Assembly: GCA_032690845.1 (NCBI GenBank)
Contig: CM064430.1
Span: 53,913,882 to 53,977,881, forward strand
DNA length: 64,000 nt
Source of the DNA: Eleusine coracana subsp. coracana
Taxonomy: Eukaryota > Streptophyta > Magnoliopsida > Poales > Poaceae
Reading direction: 5' to 3'
Part shown: piece by piece, positions 47,401 through 59,175 of the stretch
How the letters are laid out: each line of letters starts with the position of its first letter
How positions within the stretch are numbered: the first letter of the stretch is position 1
Translations under genes and position numbers: made by a program
Notes under the pieces: model-generated
What the model saw: the letters and a program-made list of their open reading frames with translations, nothing else
Told to the model about the DNA's origin: nothing
The model's database searches: none

Positions 47401-50161
47401 GAGTTCCATTTAACAAATTAAAAAGTTGACTACCTATGAGCAACCTTGTATTTCTTCGTTACGAAGGAAAAAAAATCACTGAAGTCAAGAGTCACAAAGA
47501 GCACACATGTGGGCGTGTACACCCCACACCTGCCACCAGTTCAGTTCCTTGTAGAAGTAGTGGCAGGGGCCTGTAGGTTCACTGGTTTCATGGTTGTCTT
47601 TCCATCACGTGGGGTGTACATAAAGAATTTAGGTGTTTTAGTGGTTGATTTTGTATAGATTGATGTGTTTTCTTTTAATAACACGAGTCATCTTACATTT
47701 AACATGAAAAACCCTGTTTTTTATGTGTAACAAGTTGCATAGATCACACGGAAAGGGTGAGAGTGGGCGTATCACAATTGTATGCTAACTGTTATGGGCA
47801 GATAAGAGGCGGTGGTTGACTGAGGAGTTCTTGAAATGAGGGATGCGCATTGGTATCTAGCTATGATTCCCGATTTCCAGTTAACTCTGCTTATTTTTTT
47901 CTGAAGGATGATTCAACAAGAATGAGCATTTACTGCGACATGCATAGTTCTTCCATTAGACTCCCCCCCCCCCCCCCCCCCCCCCCCCCCACCCACACAC
48001 ACACACACACAAATTTATCTTATTTTCTGCTGTGGAACATACATCAGGACTTCAGGACATGTACAGACAAACCTTGACATGAACAGTGTACAATGCACGG
48101 CAATACATAATGAGCCCCAAACTGGATCTAAAAGTGACTTGTATGTCTTCTGTCCCACGCCACTTCCTGTCATGATGTTTAGGTGTCTTCCTCATCTGGC
48201 ATTCACTAAGTAGAATTATTAGCCTGTACACTTTTGGTGATGATTATTTAAACTGTGATTATATGAGCATGCAAGTTTATTAAATTACGAAGTTCCTTTT
48301 GTAGAGGTAGGTGATGCTGTTCATGGCATAGTAGTGGGCCTATGATTTAGTTGTTTTCTTATGAAGACACATGGAAACATTGATTAGCTGTACCTGTTGG
48401 ATGCAACAAAGCTTTCAACTGCTTATTGTTCATAACCAACATAGACGACATATACGTTTAGCCTCAATGCTGCTTCTGAGTGATACTATTTACAGTAACT
48501 GAATAAATAATATATATAGTTGACGCCTGCTAACCACATAATCACAAACCTTTAGCAGAAGTACAATTTTGTGATTTGCATAGCACGCACTTTCCTATTT
48601 CATATGTTCAAATGCATAGTCAATAAGTGTAGCTGTTGTCATGTCATTCTCATGAAGTGTTAAAGGAAATCTGAAATTGATTTCTGTGACGTTTCTTCTA
48701 TACTTTCCAAGAATTGGGCTTTATACCTTTTGATTCCTTTACTTATTGCAGTTTGAATACATGTAACAGGAAACAGAGATCTGGGGCCCGAGTTTTTTGA
48801 AGCACTAACCAAGATGGCACCAACCAAAGAGGAAGAACTGAAACTAAAAGATTATAGTGGTGATTTATTGAAACTCGATCTAGCGGAGCGCTTTCTGAAA
48901 GACATACTAGGTGTTCCATTTGCCTTCAAGAGAGTGAACGCGATGCTGTACAGAGCAAACTTTGACACTGAATTGAATTATTTAAGGAAATCTTTTGGAA
49001 CGCTGGAGGTAAGAACCATGACGATTTTCACTTTTTATTTGAATTTTATAATGCTTCCTTAATATATATTTACAACTTTTTCTGAAGTAATTTTCCATGT
49101 GTGTTCATTCCTCACAACAAAAGAAATTTGTCATATTCGAAATTCCTAAAGCATGTGTTACTAAATGTTTGAAGTAGACTGCTGCCCTAAAAAAAAGGGG
49201 TAAAGGTAGGCCTCTTTGTAACTTTGTATAATTCTTAATGTTTATTATTCATTGTTTTTGTGGATTTCGTGTCAATTCCTTAAAATAATTGATCAACTGA
49301 GATACAGGCATTTAATACATATATATTGGCCGATTATCAAAATGTAATATTTCTTCAGAACCTTTTCAGGCAGCTTGTGCAGATTTAAGAAACAGCAAGC
49401 AATTCCTGAAGCTGTTAGATGCCGTTCTGAAGACTGGTAACCGCATGAATGATGGAACGAATAGAGGAGAGGCAAGGGCCTTTAGACTTGACACTCTTCT
49501 GAAGCTTGCAGACATCAAGTCAACAGATGGGAAAACAACCGTGCTCCATTTCGTTGTACAAGAGCTAATCCGATCAGAAGGCTTAGGTTCCAATAAAACA
49601 GATGGAAATCCTGGTGGCACCAGTAAAGAGCAGTTCAAGAAGGATGGCCTGAAAGTACTTGCAGGTCTCAGCAGCGAGCTCTCGAACGTGAAGAGTGCTG
49701 CCACATTGGAGATGGATACGCTGATCAGTAATGTATTGAGGCTCGAGACTGACCTAAAGAAGGTTAAGCAGGTCTTGGAACTGAAGGAGACATGTCCCGA
49801 TCAAGGTTCAAGCGATGACTTCTTTGAGGAAATGGATGCGTTCCTCAGAAGAGCTCAGGCGGAGATAGAGAGCGTGAAAGTGGCAGGCGAGATCGCATTG
49901 CGGCACGTGAAGGACACCACGGAGTACTTTCATGGTGACGCCACCAAAGAGGAGCCTCACCACCTGAGGATATTCATGGTGGTGAGTGAATTCCTTGCGA
50001 CACTAGACCGCGTGTGCCGGGACGTCGGCAGAACGCCGGAGAGGGTCATGATGGGGTCCGGCAAGTCATTTCGCGTAACGACAGGCACTTCCTTGCCGCC
50101 ACGCCCGTATGAGCATCGAAGGGAGCTAAGTTCCTCCGATGAGGACAGCTCGTCGTCTTAG
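44434..50161 (+). CDS. class I formin (membrane-anchored actin nucleator), 776 aa
   Basis: Four exons, 44434-45521, 45623-45834, 48770-49008 and 49370-50161, joined in phase (2331 nt). In order: a signal peptide (about 1-28), a short Pro-rich extracellular part (SPPPP motifs), a transmembrane helix (about 86-110, followed by RRR), a cytoplasmic linker, an FH1 region of proline runs (about 210-310) and an FH2 domain from about residue 336 (SLKPLHWDKLRAISGRTTVWDQV) to about 740. FH2 landmarks include NPKRLQNVAIMLKALN, FLKLLDAVLKTGNRMNDGTNRGEA and FRLDTLLKLADIKSTDGKTTVLHFVVQE. FH1 binds profilin-actin and FH2 nucleates filaments; class I formins tie actin to the plasma membrane and wall. The ATG at 44434 is preferred because the signal peptide follows it directly. 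The C-terminus ends in a Ser-rich acidic tail. Confidence 0.93.
46768..46869. repeat. perfect 28-bp inverted repeat in formin intron 2
   Basis: Arms 46768-46795 and 46842-46869 are exact reverse complements (aaacttagccatataactgc..) with a 46-bp spacer. The RNA would form a stable hairpin. It may be a small foldback element; no target duplication was identified. Confidence 0.85.
47963..48011. repeat. C28 homopolymer followed by (CA)n
   Basis: Twenty-eight consecutive C (47963-47990), then accc(ac)n to about 48011, inside the 2.9 kb formin intron. The run is prone to length error in sequencing and could form G-quadruplex or i-motif structures. Confidence 0.95.
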
Positions 50162-50360
50162 AATAACTAGGAAGCTCCTTTTTCTGATGCATAGTGTAGC
50201 TGTTCAGATTTCAGGGCAGTAATTCTTGCAGAGTTTAGGGTGTATAATCTATCATCAGAGCTCAGACGGAAAACGTCTCTGTAATACAGTAACAGATGTT
50301 TACAAAAAAAAAAGTTCAAAGATATATAGCTGTACAAAGACAAGGTTTATTGATTTTGCG

Positions 50361-50865
50361 TAAGATTTCATATGAAATGGTGTTAATTCAGAGATGTAAA
50401 GATCATTTTGCCCCTCGGTGTGGAGTTTAGCTGGAGCGAAGATCATCGAAGTTGTCTGATGGAGTCATGTTTTGGGCACTTGGTAGCTGCCCCTCGCTGT
50501 GGAGTTTGTGTAGGCGAGGTGTGTGTGCTTGTTACCTGATGTTCCCATGCATGCTTGGGATTCGATGTTCCATTTCTTAATCCCGTCTCTGCGTCATAAA
50601 AAACGACATATAACATCATGCTTATCTATGTACTTTAAAACGAAATAGAAAGGTAGGGATGCTCTCCCCTCCCGAATTTTTCAAAATTTTTTGCCCCTAA
50701 CATAAATTCAAGCATTTGAGTCTATATGTGTTGGACTGATTGTTTTCTTTCTAGAAAAAAAAAAAACAATGAGTCCGTCACATACAGTCTCAAATATTTA
50801 AATTTCTTTTAGAAGCAAAATGATCTTTATATCTATGAGTTAACACCATTTCATGTAAAATCTTA
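50361..50865. mobile_element. element with 50-bp terminal inverted repeats, just 3' of the formin
   Basis: Arms 50361-50410 and 50816-50865 are reverse complements at about 43 of 50 positions. A second inverted pair lies inside (about 50700-50735 against 50769-50797). The interior also carries a direct repeat, tgcccctcgctgtggagttt (near 50410 and 50490). It is probably a MITE; no target duplication was found. It may supply or overlap the formin 3' end. Confidence 0.6.
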
Positions 50866-51121
50866 TAGAAGGGCGAAGGAAGAAATAATAAAAAAAATCA
50901 TATTTTCTGCCTTTCAATCAGCTGAAATCTTTCAGCCAATGGGTTGTAACTTTGTGTTTTATTTTTTTTAAAAAATAATTTATATAATAATTATAAACCA
51001 CTGGATATAGATCTAATGACTTAAAGGGGTGACTGAAAATTACCCAAACTTTGAGTCAGCTGAAAATTAGCAAGTCCCATAAAAAAATAGACTTTAATCT
51101 AGAAAAGAAAGTTCATTTTAG

Positions 51122-51447
51122 AATGGATCGCGGAGCAACCGGTCCTTCAACATAGTTGTTGAGGTGGTTTAGTAGCACCCCTAAGTTTCGGGTTTGACTC
51201 CCAGTGAGCGCGAATTTACGGATTAGGATAAAATAAATCCTCTCGCTTGTTACCACACCAAAGCACAAGTCTAAGGCCCGACCCAGATCGTAATCGTCTC
51301 ACACGGGCCATGATGTCACTGTATAAGGGTGGGATAGGGGTGCAAGGGTTTTCTCGACCTATGCAAAAAGGTTTTCTTCTTAACAAAAATGCGCGGGGGC
51401 TGTCTTATCTCCGCAGATCAAGTTTTTTTTTTAAATGGATTGCAGAA
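51122..51447 (+). mobile_element. tRNA-derived SINE with 13-bp target duplication
   Basis: The body 51135-51434 is flanked by aatggatcgcgga (51122-51134) and aatggattgcaga (51435-51447), 11 of 13 matching. The head has Pol III promoter-like boxes (tggtttagtagc as box A, gggtttgactcc as box B). The tail has the phrases cttcttaac..gggggctgtctta and gcagatcaag, ending in a T run. That wording is frequent in grass SINEs, from memory. It lies next to the first secreted-peptide copy. Confidence 0.8.
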
Positions 51448-51564
51448 GGATGATATGACTTTTATAGGACTAAAAAAGAATTGTAAATTCATGAAGCAGT
51501 AAACATACAATATAAGTATAGATAGTTCGCAACTTTATTTAGTATTTTGCATCAAATATATGCG

Positions 51565-52481
51565 TTATCTTTTGGCTTTATAGCAACATTAATTTGGAGT
51601 AGTATGATCCATGCAACGGCCATTTGGCTCGTTTGGGCAATATTTTAGACAAATATATATCTCTACAAATAAATCAAGTACATTCTTTTTTTGAGAAATT
51701 TGTCTGGAACATGTCAAGAAAACGTGTTTTATATTGAACACATCAACAAAATTGAATTTAGCTGGTATATACTACAATTTTGGAACAATTCATGGGAGAC
51801 ATACTATATGACCATTTAACTATTATTTTCAATTTTCTATCTCAATATATAGAATATGTTAGAAATGGAAACTTTGCATATATATAAGTTGTTGCATTCT
51901 CTATCATTATAAAATAGAGCTAGATTTTTTTTAATTTTTTGTACGGCTTGCTCAATAAATTAAATATTAAAACAATAAGCAAACAATAGAAAGAGTAAAA
52001 AAAATTCTAACTCCATTTTATTGATAGAGAATGCAATAGTGTATATTTATGTCAAGTTTTAAATTCTAACATCTTTTGTATATTGACATAGAAAAGTTAA
52101 ATGGTCATAGTGTGCCACATATAATTTTTTTTCAGAATTATAGTATGTTCCAGCTAAAATTAATTTTGTTAATGTGTTTAGAACAAAACCATATTTTATT
52201 AGTGTGTTGCAGACAATTTTCCATTCCCCCCTCCTCTTTTGTAAACAAAGAAATACCCTATTTCTGATGGTGGTTTGAGCTTCAGACAGCTAGCATCTAC
52301 ACATTCAGAGCAATATAAAATGATAATTAGTTAGTCTAATTATGTCTAATAAATAATGCTATAAAAGTAGCAGATTTTACATCCTCTGACTTGAACGATT
52401 GAGAATATAGACGTACAAAACCAAGAATACAAAAAGTTTCAAAAGCACCACCCTTGTCACATTTCCTGGAACAGATGCCAT
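51565..52481 (-). pseudogene. cysteine-rich secreted peptide gene, broken copy
   Basis: Exon 1 (52481-52381, starts MASVPGNVTR) is 101 nt, one more than the 100 nt of the two intact copies, so the frame is shifted before the splice. Exon 2 resumes at about 52292 (..CLKLKPPSEIGY) with Cys replaced by Phe (YFF for YCF) and is interrupted by a 0.5 kb foldback element. Its 3' part is recognisable at about 51565-51680. The promoter position that is TATATAAA in an intact copy reads GAAATAAA here. The gene is dead by several independent changes. Confidence 0.75.
51686..52221. mobile_element. foldback MITE inserted in the peptide pseudogene
   Basis: The ends gagaaatttgtctggaaca and the inverted tgttgcagacaattttc begin an inverted repeat extending over 100 bp on each side (both halves contain atgaccatttaac and ttgcattctctatca). 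The whole element nearly folds back on itself. A 5-bp cattc flanks it (51681-51685 and 52222-52226), and removing it restores alignment with the intact copy, so the insertion is well supported. Confidence 0.75.
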
Positions 52482-53762
52482 GAGGATAGAGTATTAGACT
52501 TTTTTTTTTTGCAAGAATGAGGGTGGAGAGGATCACTTTGTGTTTGTATTGTATTCTATGATTCGGTGTGGAAGCGTTTATTTCGATTCAACCATAGGTA
52601 CATGTTGGCGTTGTCTTGGTATCCATTTTATGCCTTATTTTGCTGATTTCGCTAACAATTAACCCTAATTATTGTATATATTCATGGTATTCTACTTTCT
52701 GTAAAATATGAAGAAAACAGATAAAAACAGCAAATTTATGGATCATGAGCAACGCTAAATGGGACAAGAAAGAAGAATCGCAAGGCCATGCTGATCGGCA
52801 CAACAAATGTGCTGATGGACACGAGAAGATAATGCCCAAATATGGAGCCCACTTGGTGGTGACGAAGCCCAATTCCTGAATCAGAGTTAGTATCCGTGCA
52901 ACTTAGCCCAAAATGCGAGAATATAAGGAGGAGAGAAGGGAATCAGAAATGATATAAAAAAACTCAAGATCTAGGATTTTCAAGGGTTGAAGCGACAACA
53001 TCGGCGATCACCAGCCATCACCGCCAAAAGGGAGGAGTGTGCCGACCGACACAATGCCGCACCGATCGGCACATGTGCTTTTCACATTGTACTCTCTCAT
53101 CCAACTGAACCATGTCCATGGATCTCAATAAGATGAGTGAGTAGTCCTCATATTCTTCCCTTTGACGAAGGAAACCTAGTCATATAAGCTCTCAACATTT
53201 GTGTATTAATTCGATGTGTCAAGTCTATGTGATGTTCTTATTCTGTATGTGATTGTGCATGATCCTGTATATGAACTTATTAGTATTGCTAGACGTTTAG
53301 CTATGTTATGAATGATCATATAGTGCAAGAAACCAGTGGAGAACGATTAGCTCCTGTCATGATAGCGCCAAAGTGAGAGGAACTACCATATCTTGTAGAA
53401 TACTAGACATATCAAATGAATCAGTACTGTGAGTTACATGCTAGTTACCAATCTTATTAAACTCTATGCAGTCCTTTTGTTTCTAATTGTTTTCAACTTT
53501 TCACAAGTACCATTTTAATAATTTAAGCTAGTAATTAAATAATAATAAAAGTTCTATTTACTCTCTATGGGTTTGATTAAATGTTGGAATAATCTAAAGA
53601 AAAATAAGTTATAATTGTACATCATCCTCTTATAGTATATAAGTAAGTGCATACACACGACCAATAGTACATATGTTTGCATGCCCTTTCCTATATATCC
53701 TCACTAATGTTGTGAATTTGTGATACCTCGAGGTCGATGATTTCATATCTCCTTACAATCTA
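52482..53762. other. intergenic region, likely old retroelement debris
   Basis: No gene supported. 52740-53150 has mixed-GC sequence (e.g. 'gatcggcac' twice, near 52792 and 53082) resembling degraded LTR-element sequence. AT-rich sequence follows. Not assignable further. Confidence 0.35.
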
Positions 53763-54033
53763 CTCCCTTCGTCTCAGAATATAGCTAGTTCTGGGTTTAT
53801 CCTAAGTTAATTTTTTAAAATTTTGATCAATGAAAATTTTGATCAATCAAAACAATTTTTTTAATGGTTAACAACATACGAATACTACTTTTAGATTGGT
53901 CATAAATCAAGCTATCATAATATATAACTCTTACATAGTCAATATTTATAAATCTTTTGCTATGGATAGTCAAAGTTATAAAAGTTTAACTTAGCACAAA
54001 CCCAGAATTAGCTATATTCTGAGACGGAGGGAG
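53763..54033. mobile_element. Stowaway-like MITE, 271 bp
   Basis: The left end ctcccttcgtctcagaatat and the right end atattctgagacggagggag are inverted repeats with one mismatch, flanked by TA (53761-53762 and 54034-54035). This is a near-canonical CTCCCTCCGT terminus. Confidence 0.92.
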
Positions 54034-54796
54034 TAATAATTATGTGAATTCAAAACTATTGTGCATCAGTATCTCGAGTTTGATGTCTTCATACCCTTCA
54101 ATAAACAGCTGAGTATCCAAACCATTCTCAAAGATATCATTTGATATCCGCATTAAGGACCTTTTCAAATGCATGATAATTAAATCATATAAATATAACA
54201 ATGAAGATTAGAGCTTTATGTCATCTGCAATCCCCACAAGAACTTAATATATATTGTCCCGTCACTCAGAAAAGATATATGAAGTCAGAAACTCGTTAAC
54301 CGGCCAGAATAAAAGATTGTTCGCATGTGGGATGATTTTTTGTAGGCCTTTTTGGCCAATGATGTCTTATCTGCAGGGCATGTCAACCATTTGCACACAA
54401 GAAACAGATTTATTAATTACTAATAATAAAAAATGGGGGAATTTGATGTCTTATTTACTATTTAATAAATAGTCAGATATCTAAAAAAATTCTCAAACGC
54501 ATGGTACACAAATTAGGGATGCTTTAAAATGCATGATTCTTAAAACAAAATTATGAAAAATATGCCACTTACAGCCCCACTAGGATTGAAAATGAACTCA
54601 TGAGTCAGGAAAAAGTATTTCACAAAGAAAAAGTTATAAGCTTGTCATTAAATAGTACAAGTCACACTCCAGATGCTTTTTATTTTCTTTCTGGGCCTTT
54701 TTGGCTGAAGTAATAACATAAAATGCATGAAGTAAACATAAGGCATAAGAGCTAGGCACCCACAACTTTATTTAAAATTCGCATCAATGGATGCCT

Positions 54797-55197
54797 TTAC
54801 CATTTGTCTCGGCAACAACACTGATTTGGAGTAGTATGGTCGATGCACCGAGCATATGGCATGTTTGGACGGTCATCTAGGCAAATCTCTCTACACATAG
54901 ACCAAGTACATTTTTTGTTTCCTCCTTTTCCTTTGTAAACGAAGCAATACTCTATCTCTGATGGTGGCGGTGATGGTGGTTTGGGCTTCAAACAACTGGC
55001 ACCTACACATTCAGAGCAATATAGAATGAATTTTTTTTGTTAGAACCATTAGTTAGTAATCATGTCTAATAAATAAGGCATAAGTAGCAGATTTTACATC
55101 CTCCAGCTTGGATTGGTAAGATCGTAGATATAAGGACCATGAATAGAAAAGTTGTCAAGAACAACATCCTTGTCACATTTTTCATAATGGGTGCCAT
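54797..55197 (-). CDS. secreted cysteine-rich (defensin-like) peptide, 101 aa
   Basis: Exon 1 is 55197-55098 and exon 2 is 55002-54797, spliced after a T (GGAT|GTAAAA ... TGTAG|GTGCC). The first about 31 residues are a signal peptide (MAPIMKNVTRMLFL.. ..PIQAGG); the mature part has a Pro/Ser linker (KPKPPSPPPS) and ten cysteines ending in a CCC triplet (NQCCCRDKW). It would be secreted and disulfide-bonded; defensin-like peptides act in defence or in cell signalling such as pollen-pistil contact. I do not recognise the exact subfamily. The cysteine spacing differs from the classical eight-Cys plant defensin. It is paralogous to 58666-59071 and to the pseudogene at 51565-52481. Confidence 0.8.
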
Positions 55198-55296
55198 GAG
55201 GATTGGAGGAGAGTGGCAGCCTTTTCTCTTTTCACAAGGAGGGGGTGAAGAGGATTACTTGTGTTTTTATCGTATTTCTATTTTGGAGTGTATGCG

Positions 55297-55304
55297 ATTA
55301 TATA
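55297..55304 (-). promoter_or_regulatory. TATA box of the 101-aa peptide gene
   Basis: TATATAAT on the minus strand, 100 bp upstream of the ATG at 55197. The equivalent position in the other intact copy has TATATAAA. Confidence 0.65.
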
Positions 55305-56118
55305 GATCTCACTAATGCTTTAATTATCTTTTTTTTCCTGCAAAGACAATGCTTTGATATCTAGAGTTGATGGTTTAATATCTTCTCACACTAAAAAAAA
55401 TAATCTGTGGATTCAAAACAACCAGGCGCTGATATCTCACAGCTAGGAGTTTGATGTCTTATTTACTCTTTAATTAATAAATACTTGGGTATCCAAACCA
55501 TTATCAAAGGGATGGCTTGACAACCAAATTTAAAAGGCTTTCAATAATGTATGATTCTTATAACATAGGAATATAAAAAACATACTTGCAGTCCCACTGG
55601 AATTAAAAAAATAGACTCGTGAGTCACAAAGAGGGTATATATTTACAAAGAAAAAGTTAGAAATAAATAATATAATTTGGGAAGATGCCTTTTTTTTAGG
55701 CCTTATGATTTATGAACCGAAGAGGTCTGATCTGACCCGCACACGCTTTGCAATCCCAATATCTCATTCCTAGTCCTTGAGCTGAATAAGATGGTCGTTT
55801 GCTCGTATACAACAACACCCTAATCGCTAATCAATATCATCTCCCCTCACGAACCCCAATTGTAAGTTGACTCGAATAAGTCCCAATTGACTACATTTGT
55901 GTGACTCCATTATCTCCATGATATCTTTTTTTTTCAAACACAACCGCATGAAACCAGTAGGAACTTAGCTCTGGAACACGAAGCATTTGACACAATCTAA
56001 GTAGAGTTAAAAAAAAAAAGACACGATGCTACTGAATAATATTTGACAACAACAAACGACTTGTTAGATCTTATAGATCAGTTGACTAATGATATACTAG
56101 CCTAGATGCAAGAACACA
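55305..56118. other. AT-rich intergenic region
   Basis: No coding frame, RNA gene or repeat is recognised. Confidence 0.4.
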
Positions 56119-57162
56119 CACTATAAGAAATCTAGCTCTTTACGATGTTTCAATTTTGTTGCAAAAGTTGAGAAATACATCGTTTTAGTATATTTTATAC
56201 CTTCAGTATTGTTTCTATTCTTTTTTATCGTAACTTTTTTTTACGACAATCCTAATGAAACATCGTAAAATGCAACCATGGCAATTTGATATGACGTCAA
56301 TGTGGTGCTGATGTGGCATGGACCATCATAGCCCATTGTTAACCCATTTTAAGTTCTGGTCCAAAATCTCATAGGGCCCATTTTATATCAATGTGAGCCA
56401 GACTCACCCCACGCAGGCCAGGCCATTTCTAAGCATAATTTATATGGGTCATTTGACCTATGGGTAGGTCTAGTCTATAATTTTTTTAATCTGGTTAATA
56501 GTCCAAATTCAAAATTAAGCCCAAAGCAACTAGGCAAGCAATATCAGAATTACAATAATTATACTATCCATTAATACCAGTATTACACATTCATGATTAC
56601 ATTATCGAGGTCATACGTTATCCAAGTCATACATATTATATTAATCAGAATCCAGTCACAACTCCCAAAAAGTCAGAATCATACAACAACTACTTACTAG
56701 CTTGTTGTGTATTCTTAAAACCAGCAAACAAAGACTAGTAAAAGATATTGCACCAGTTTCCCTAAGTACACAGGTACAGGTCCATATATTGGACCACACA
56801 AGAAGTTGGTTCCACCATATGCTTGACTTTGTGAAGAACTGGAACTGCCATCACAACAAGTTGAAATTAGATAAGACACAATTATTTAAAGATGACTACT
56901 TACATAAACATTGCCATAAAATGATTATTACAGGGCAAAACAACAGAACAAAGAGCAATATACCAATTGTACAAGAACTACACACAACATAGTAGCATCA
57001 TACTAAACTACGGAAATGTATAAGAATGATTTTGTACTGGTTTTTACGACACATCTGAAATATCGCTAAAGAGAATGGATCATCGCAAAATAGTATTGCT
57101 CTACGATGTTTTGACTTAATGCCACTCTATAATCGTTGTAGAATGTTAAGTTTCTTGTTGTG
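56119..57162. mobile_element. CACTA (En/Spm-type) transposon, non-autonomous, 1.04 kb
   Basis: The left end CACTATAAGAAA and the right end, TTTCTTGTTGTG on the plus strand, give the CACTA-type terminus (CACTACAAGAAA in its usual form) with small changes. Subterminal copies of tacgatgtttc/aaacatcgta are present at both sides (near 56141, 56266, 57100), the usual transposase-binding repeats. Flanks aca and ata could be a degenerate 3-bp duplication. No transposase is encoded. The frame at 56702-56992 is open but unrecognised. Confidence 0.75.
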
Positions 57163-58665
57163 ATATAGATATTAACACCGATTGACTGACCCGAATGTAG
57201 AAGCCTCACGGCTGTCACTGATGTCCCCATGCCTGCTTGGTGAAGGCAGGCAGTGGTATCCTCCTTGATCTCCATCTTCGTCATGCTTCCTGTACAAGAT
57301 CAATACCAGCACTTGAGGTCGGCAGTGGCCTTCAGCCACCTGACACTCCTCTCTTAATCGGTTAGAGTATTAAAGTTTTGACTCAGTAATTAGTTTCATT
57401 AATATGTCATTAGGAGACAAAACATCTCTTTATGGAGTGGGGTGAGTAGGACCAAGCTACTGACATGGTAAGAGGTCCCCGATCGCAATGAAGCCCATTA
57501 AGACTTGGTCATTAGCTTAAGCCTAAGATCAATTCTAACACATGTTTCATCACGTTGTTGAATACACGGTTATTACTCACCTTTCAAATCAGCCAAGCGG
57601 TAAGCAACACCAATCCGTTAAAGCCTTTTCTCTTTGCCTTTAGGATTCTTCATGTTCTTTCTATCAAAGCTGCTAGTTTTCACTGATGCCCGTTGGACAA
57701 CCAGGCCGTTGAACGTCTTCTCACGGCTCTGCACTTGTAGAAGCTCCGTCGTGTTGCTAGCAAGTTCTGAGATTTCCTTTTTATTTTTTAAAAGGAAAAG
57801 TTTTGAGATCTCCTAACTGTTTGCTATTTGCATTCTAGTTTCGTATGTGCATCCACTTGATCTGCATCATCCACTCAGTTGTTCACTCACCCACCCATCA
57901 TCCAGGCTGTCTAATTTCTAATATATTTGATCATTATTAATGAACATGTACTTTGTCCTCCATGTTACTCTGTTTGCTCTCGTGCTATGCTACATAAATT
58001 AAACTTAAATTCACTGCATTGTCTTCTGGTTTGAAAAAACAGCTATTTTGGTTCCAGTCCTACAAGTGTTGCATTTTTGGCAAATTAGTTTTTTTTTGTG
58101 GAAGGTATGTGTGTGTCCACAAGGGTGAGTTTGTGCGTATCTACATCTATATTGTGTTTAGTAAACAAGTGTATCATTAGCCTTTGCGTGAACAAAGCCA
58201 TGAAGAATTAAGCCATTGATTCATACTCTTCTAGTGATCAAAGCAGAAAGATTTTGTATTTGTATTTATATCTGCTTGCATGAGGTTATTATGTTCCATG
58301 TTCATGGATTGGAATTTACTTTTTTTTTTGCCTTAATTGCATGATTTTTTAAATATATGATCATATTTTAGTTATTTTATACCTATACTGAGTTGCTGGG
58401 GTGAATTTGTAGTTATAGATTTTTTGATTAAAGTATTGGCTTGGCGTACCTAAAACTAAAATCCTAAATCCGCCGCATTGTTAGGTCTTGCCCGTTTTTT
58501 CTGTAATGCATATTTTTTGAATTAATGTAAAGGCTAAAAAAAATTATCAATTAAAATCCTTTTGCAATTTTCTTTTTGCATAAGATGCATGAAGTAGGCT
58601 AGGAATGTACTAGGTTCCAACAACCTTTAAACCTTATTTATTTATTTTACATCAAATGAATGCTT
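57163..58665. other. intergenic region, no gene supported
   Basis: Short frames only (e.g. 57634-57816). It includes the 3' side of the 99-aa peptide gene. Confidence 0.4.
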
Positions 58666-59071
58666 TTACAGATGGTTGTGGTTTCGGCAGCAACACTGCC
58701 TTAGGTTGGTGTGGAGGATGCACTTGCCATAAGGCTTGTCTGGATACCTTCTTAGGCATTCAATGTAACATGACTCCACATACAGCGTTTCACAGTCATT
58801 CTTAACAAAGCAAAACTCCACATACGGGGGTGGCGGTGGTGCTTTGGGCTTCGCGCAGCTAGCACCTACACATGCAGTACAATGTAGAGTGAGCAAAATG
58901 ATTCAGATTATCATTAATTGGTCTAATCAGATCCATTAAATAGTGCAAAAAGTAAAAGAATCTTATTTTACATCCTCCAGCTTGGACGAGCGAGAGTGTA
59001 GACATAAGGACCAACAATAGAAAAGGTGCTAACAACACCATACTTGTCGCATTTCCCTTAACGGATGCCAT
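58666..59071 (-). CDS. secreted cysteine-rich (defensin-like) peptide, 99 aa
   Basis: Exon 1 is 59071-58972 and exon 2 is 58865-58666, joined after a T that completes a Cys codon (300 nt). A strong signal peptide (MASVKGNATSMVLLAPFLLL.., cleaved near VQA/GG) precedes a Pro-rich linker (KPKAPPPPPY) and a ten-cysteine mature part that ends CCCRNHNHL. Exon 1 has the same length (100 nt) as in the neighbour 3.8 kb away, and the intron positions are identical, so the two arose by tandem duplication. The expected role is secreted defence or signalling; the exact family is not recognised. Confidence 0.82.
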
Positions 59072-59167
59072 AGGATCGGAGTAGAGTATTAGCCTTTTCT
59101 TTATGCAAGGAGGAGATGGAGAGAATTACTTGTATCTGTGCTGCATTCTTGTTTTGGTGTGCAAGTG

Positions 59168-59175
59168 TTTATATA
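59168..59175 (-). promoter_or_regulatory. TATA box of the 99-aa peptide gene
   Basis: TATATAAA on the minus strand, 97 bp upstream of the ATG. The surrounding sequence resembles the other two copies. Confidence 0.7.

Noticed and set aside
51135..51250. A tRNA gene (A- and B-box-like motifs)
   Set aside because: No cloverleaf can be formed; the flanking 13-bp duplication and tail identify a SINE.
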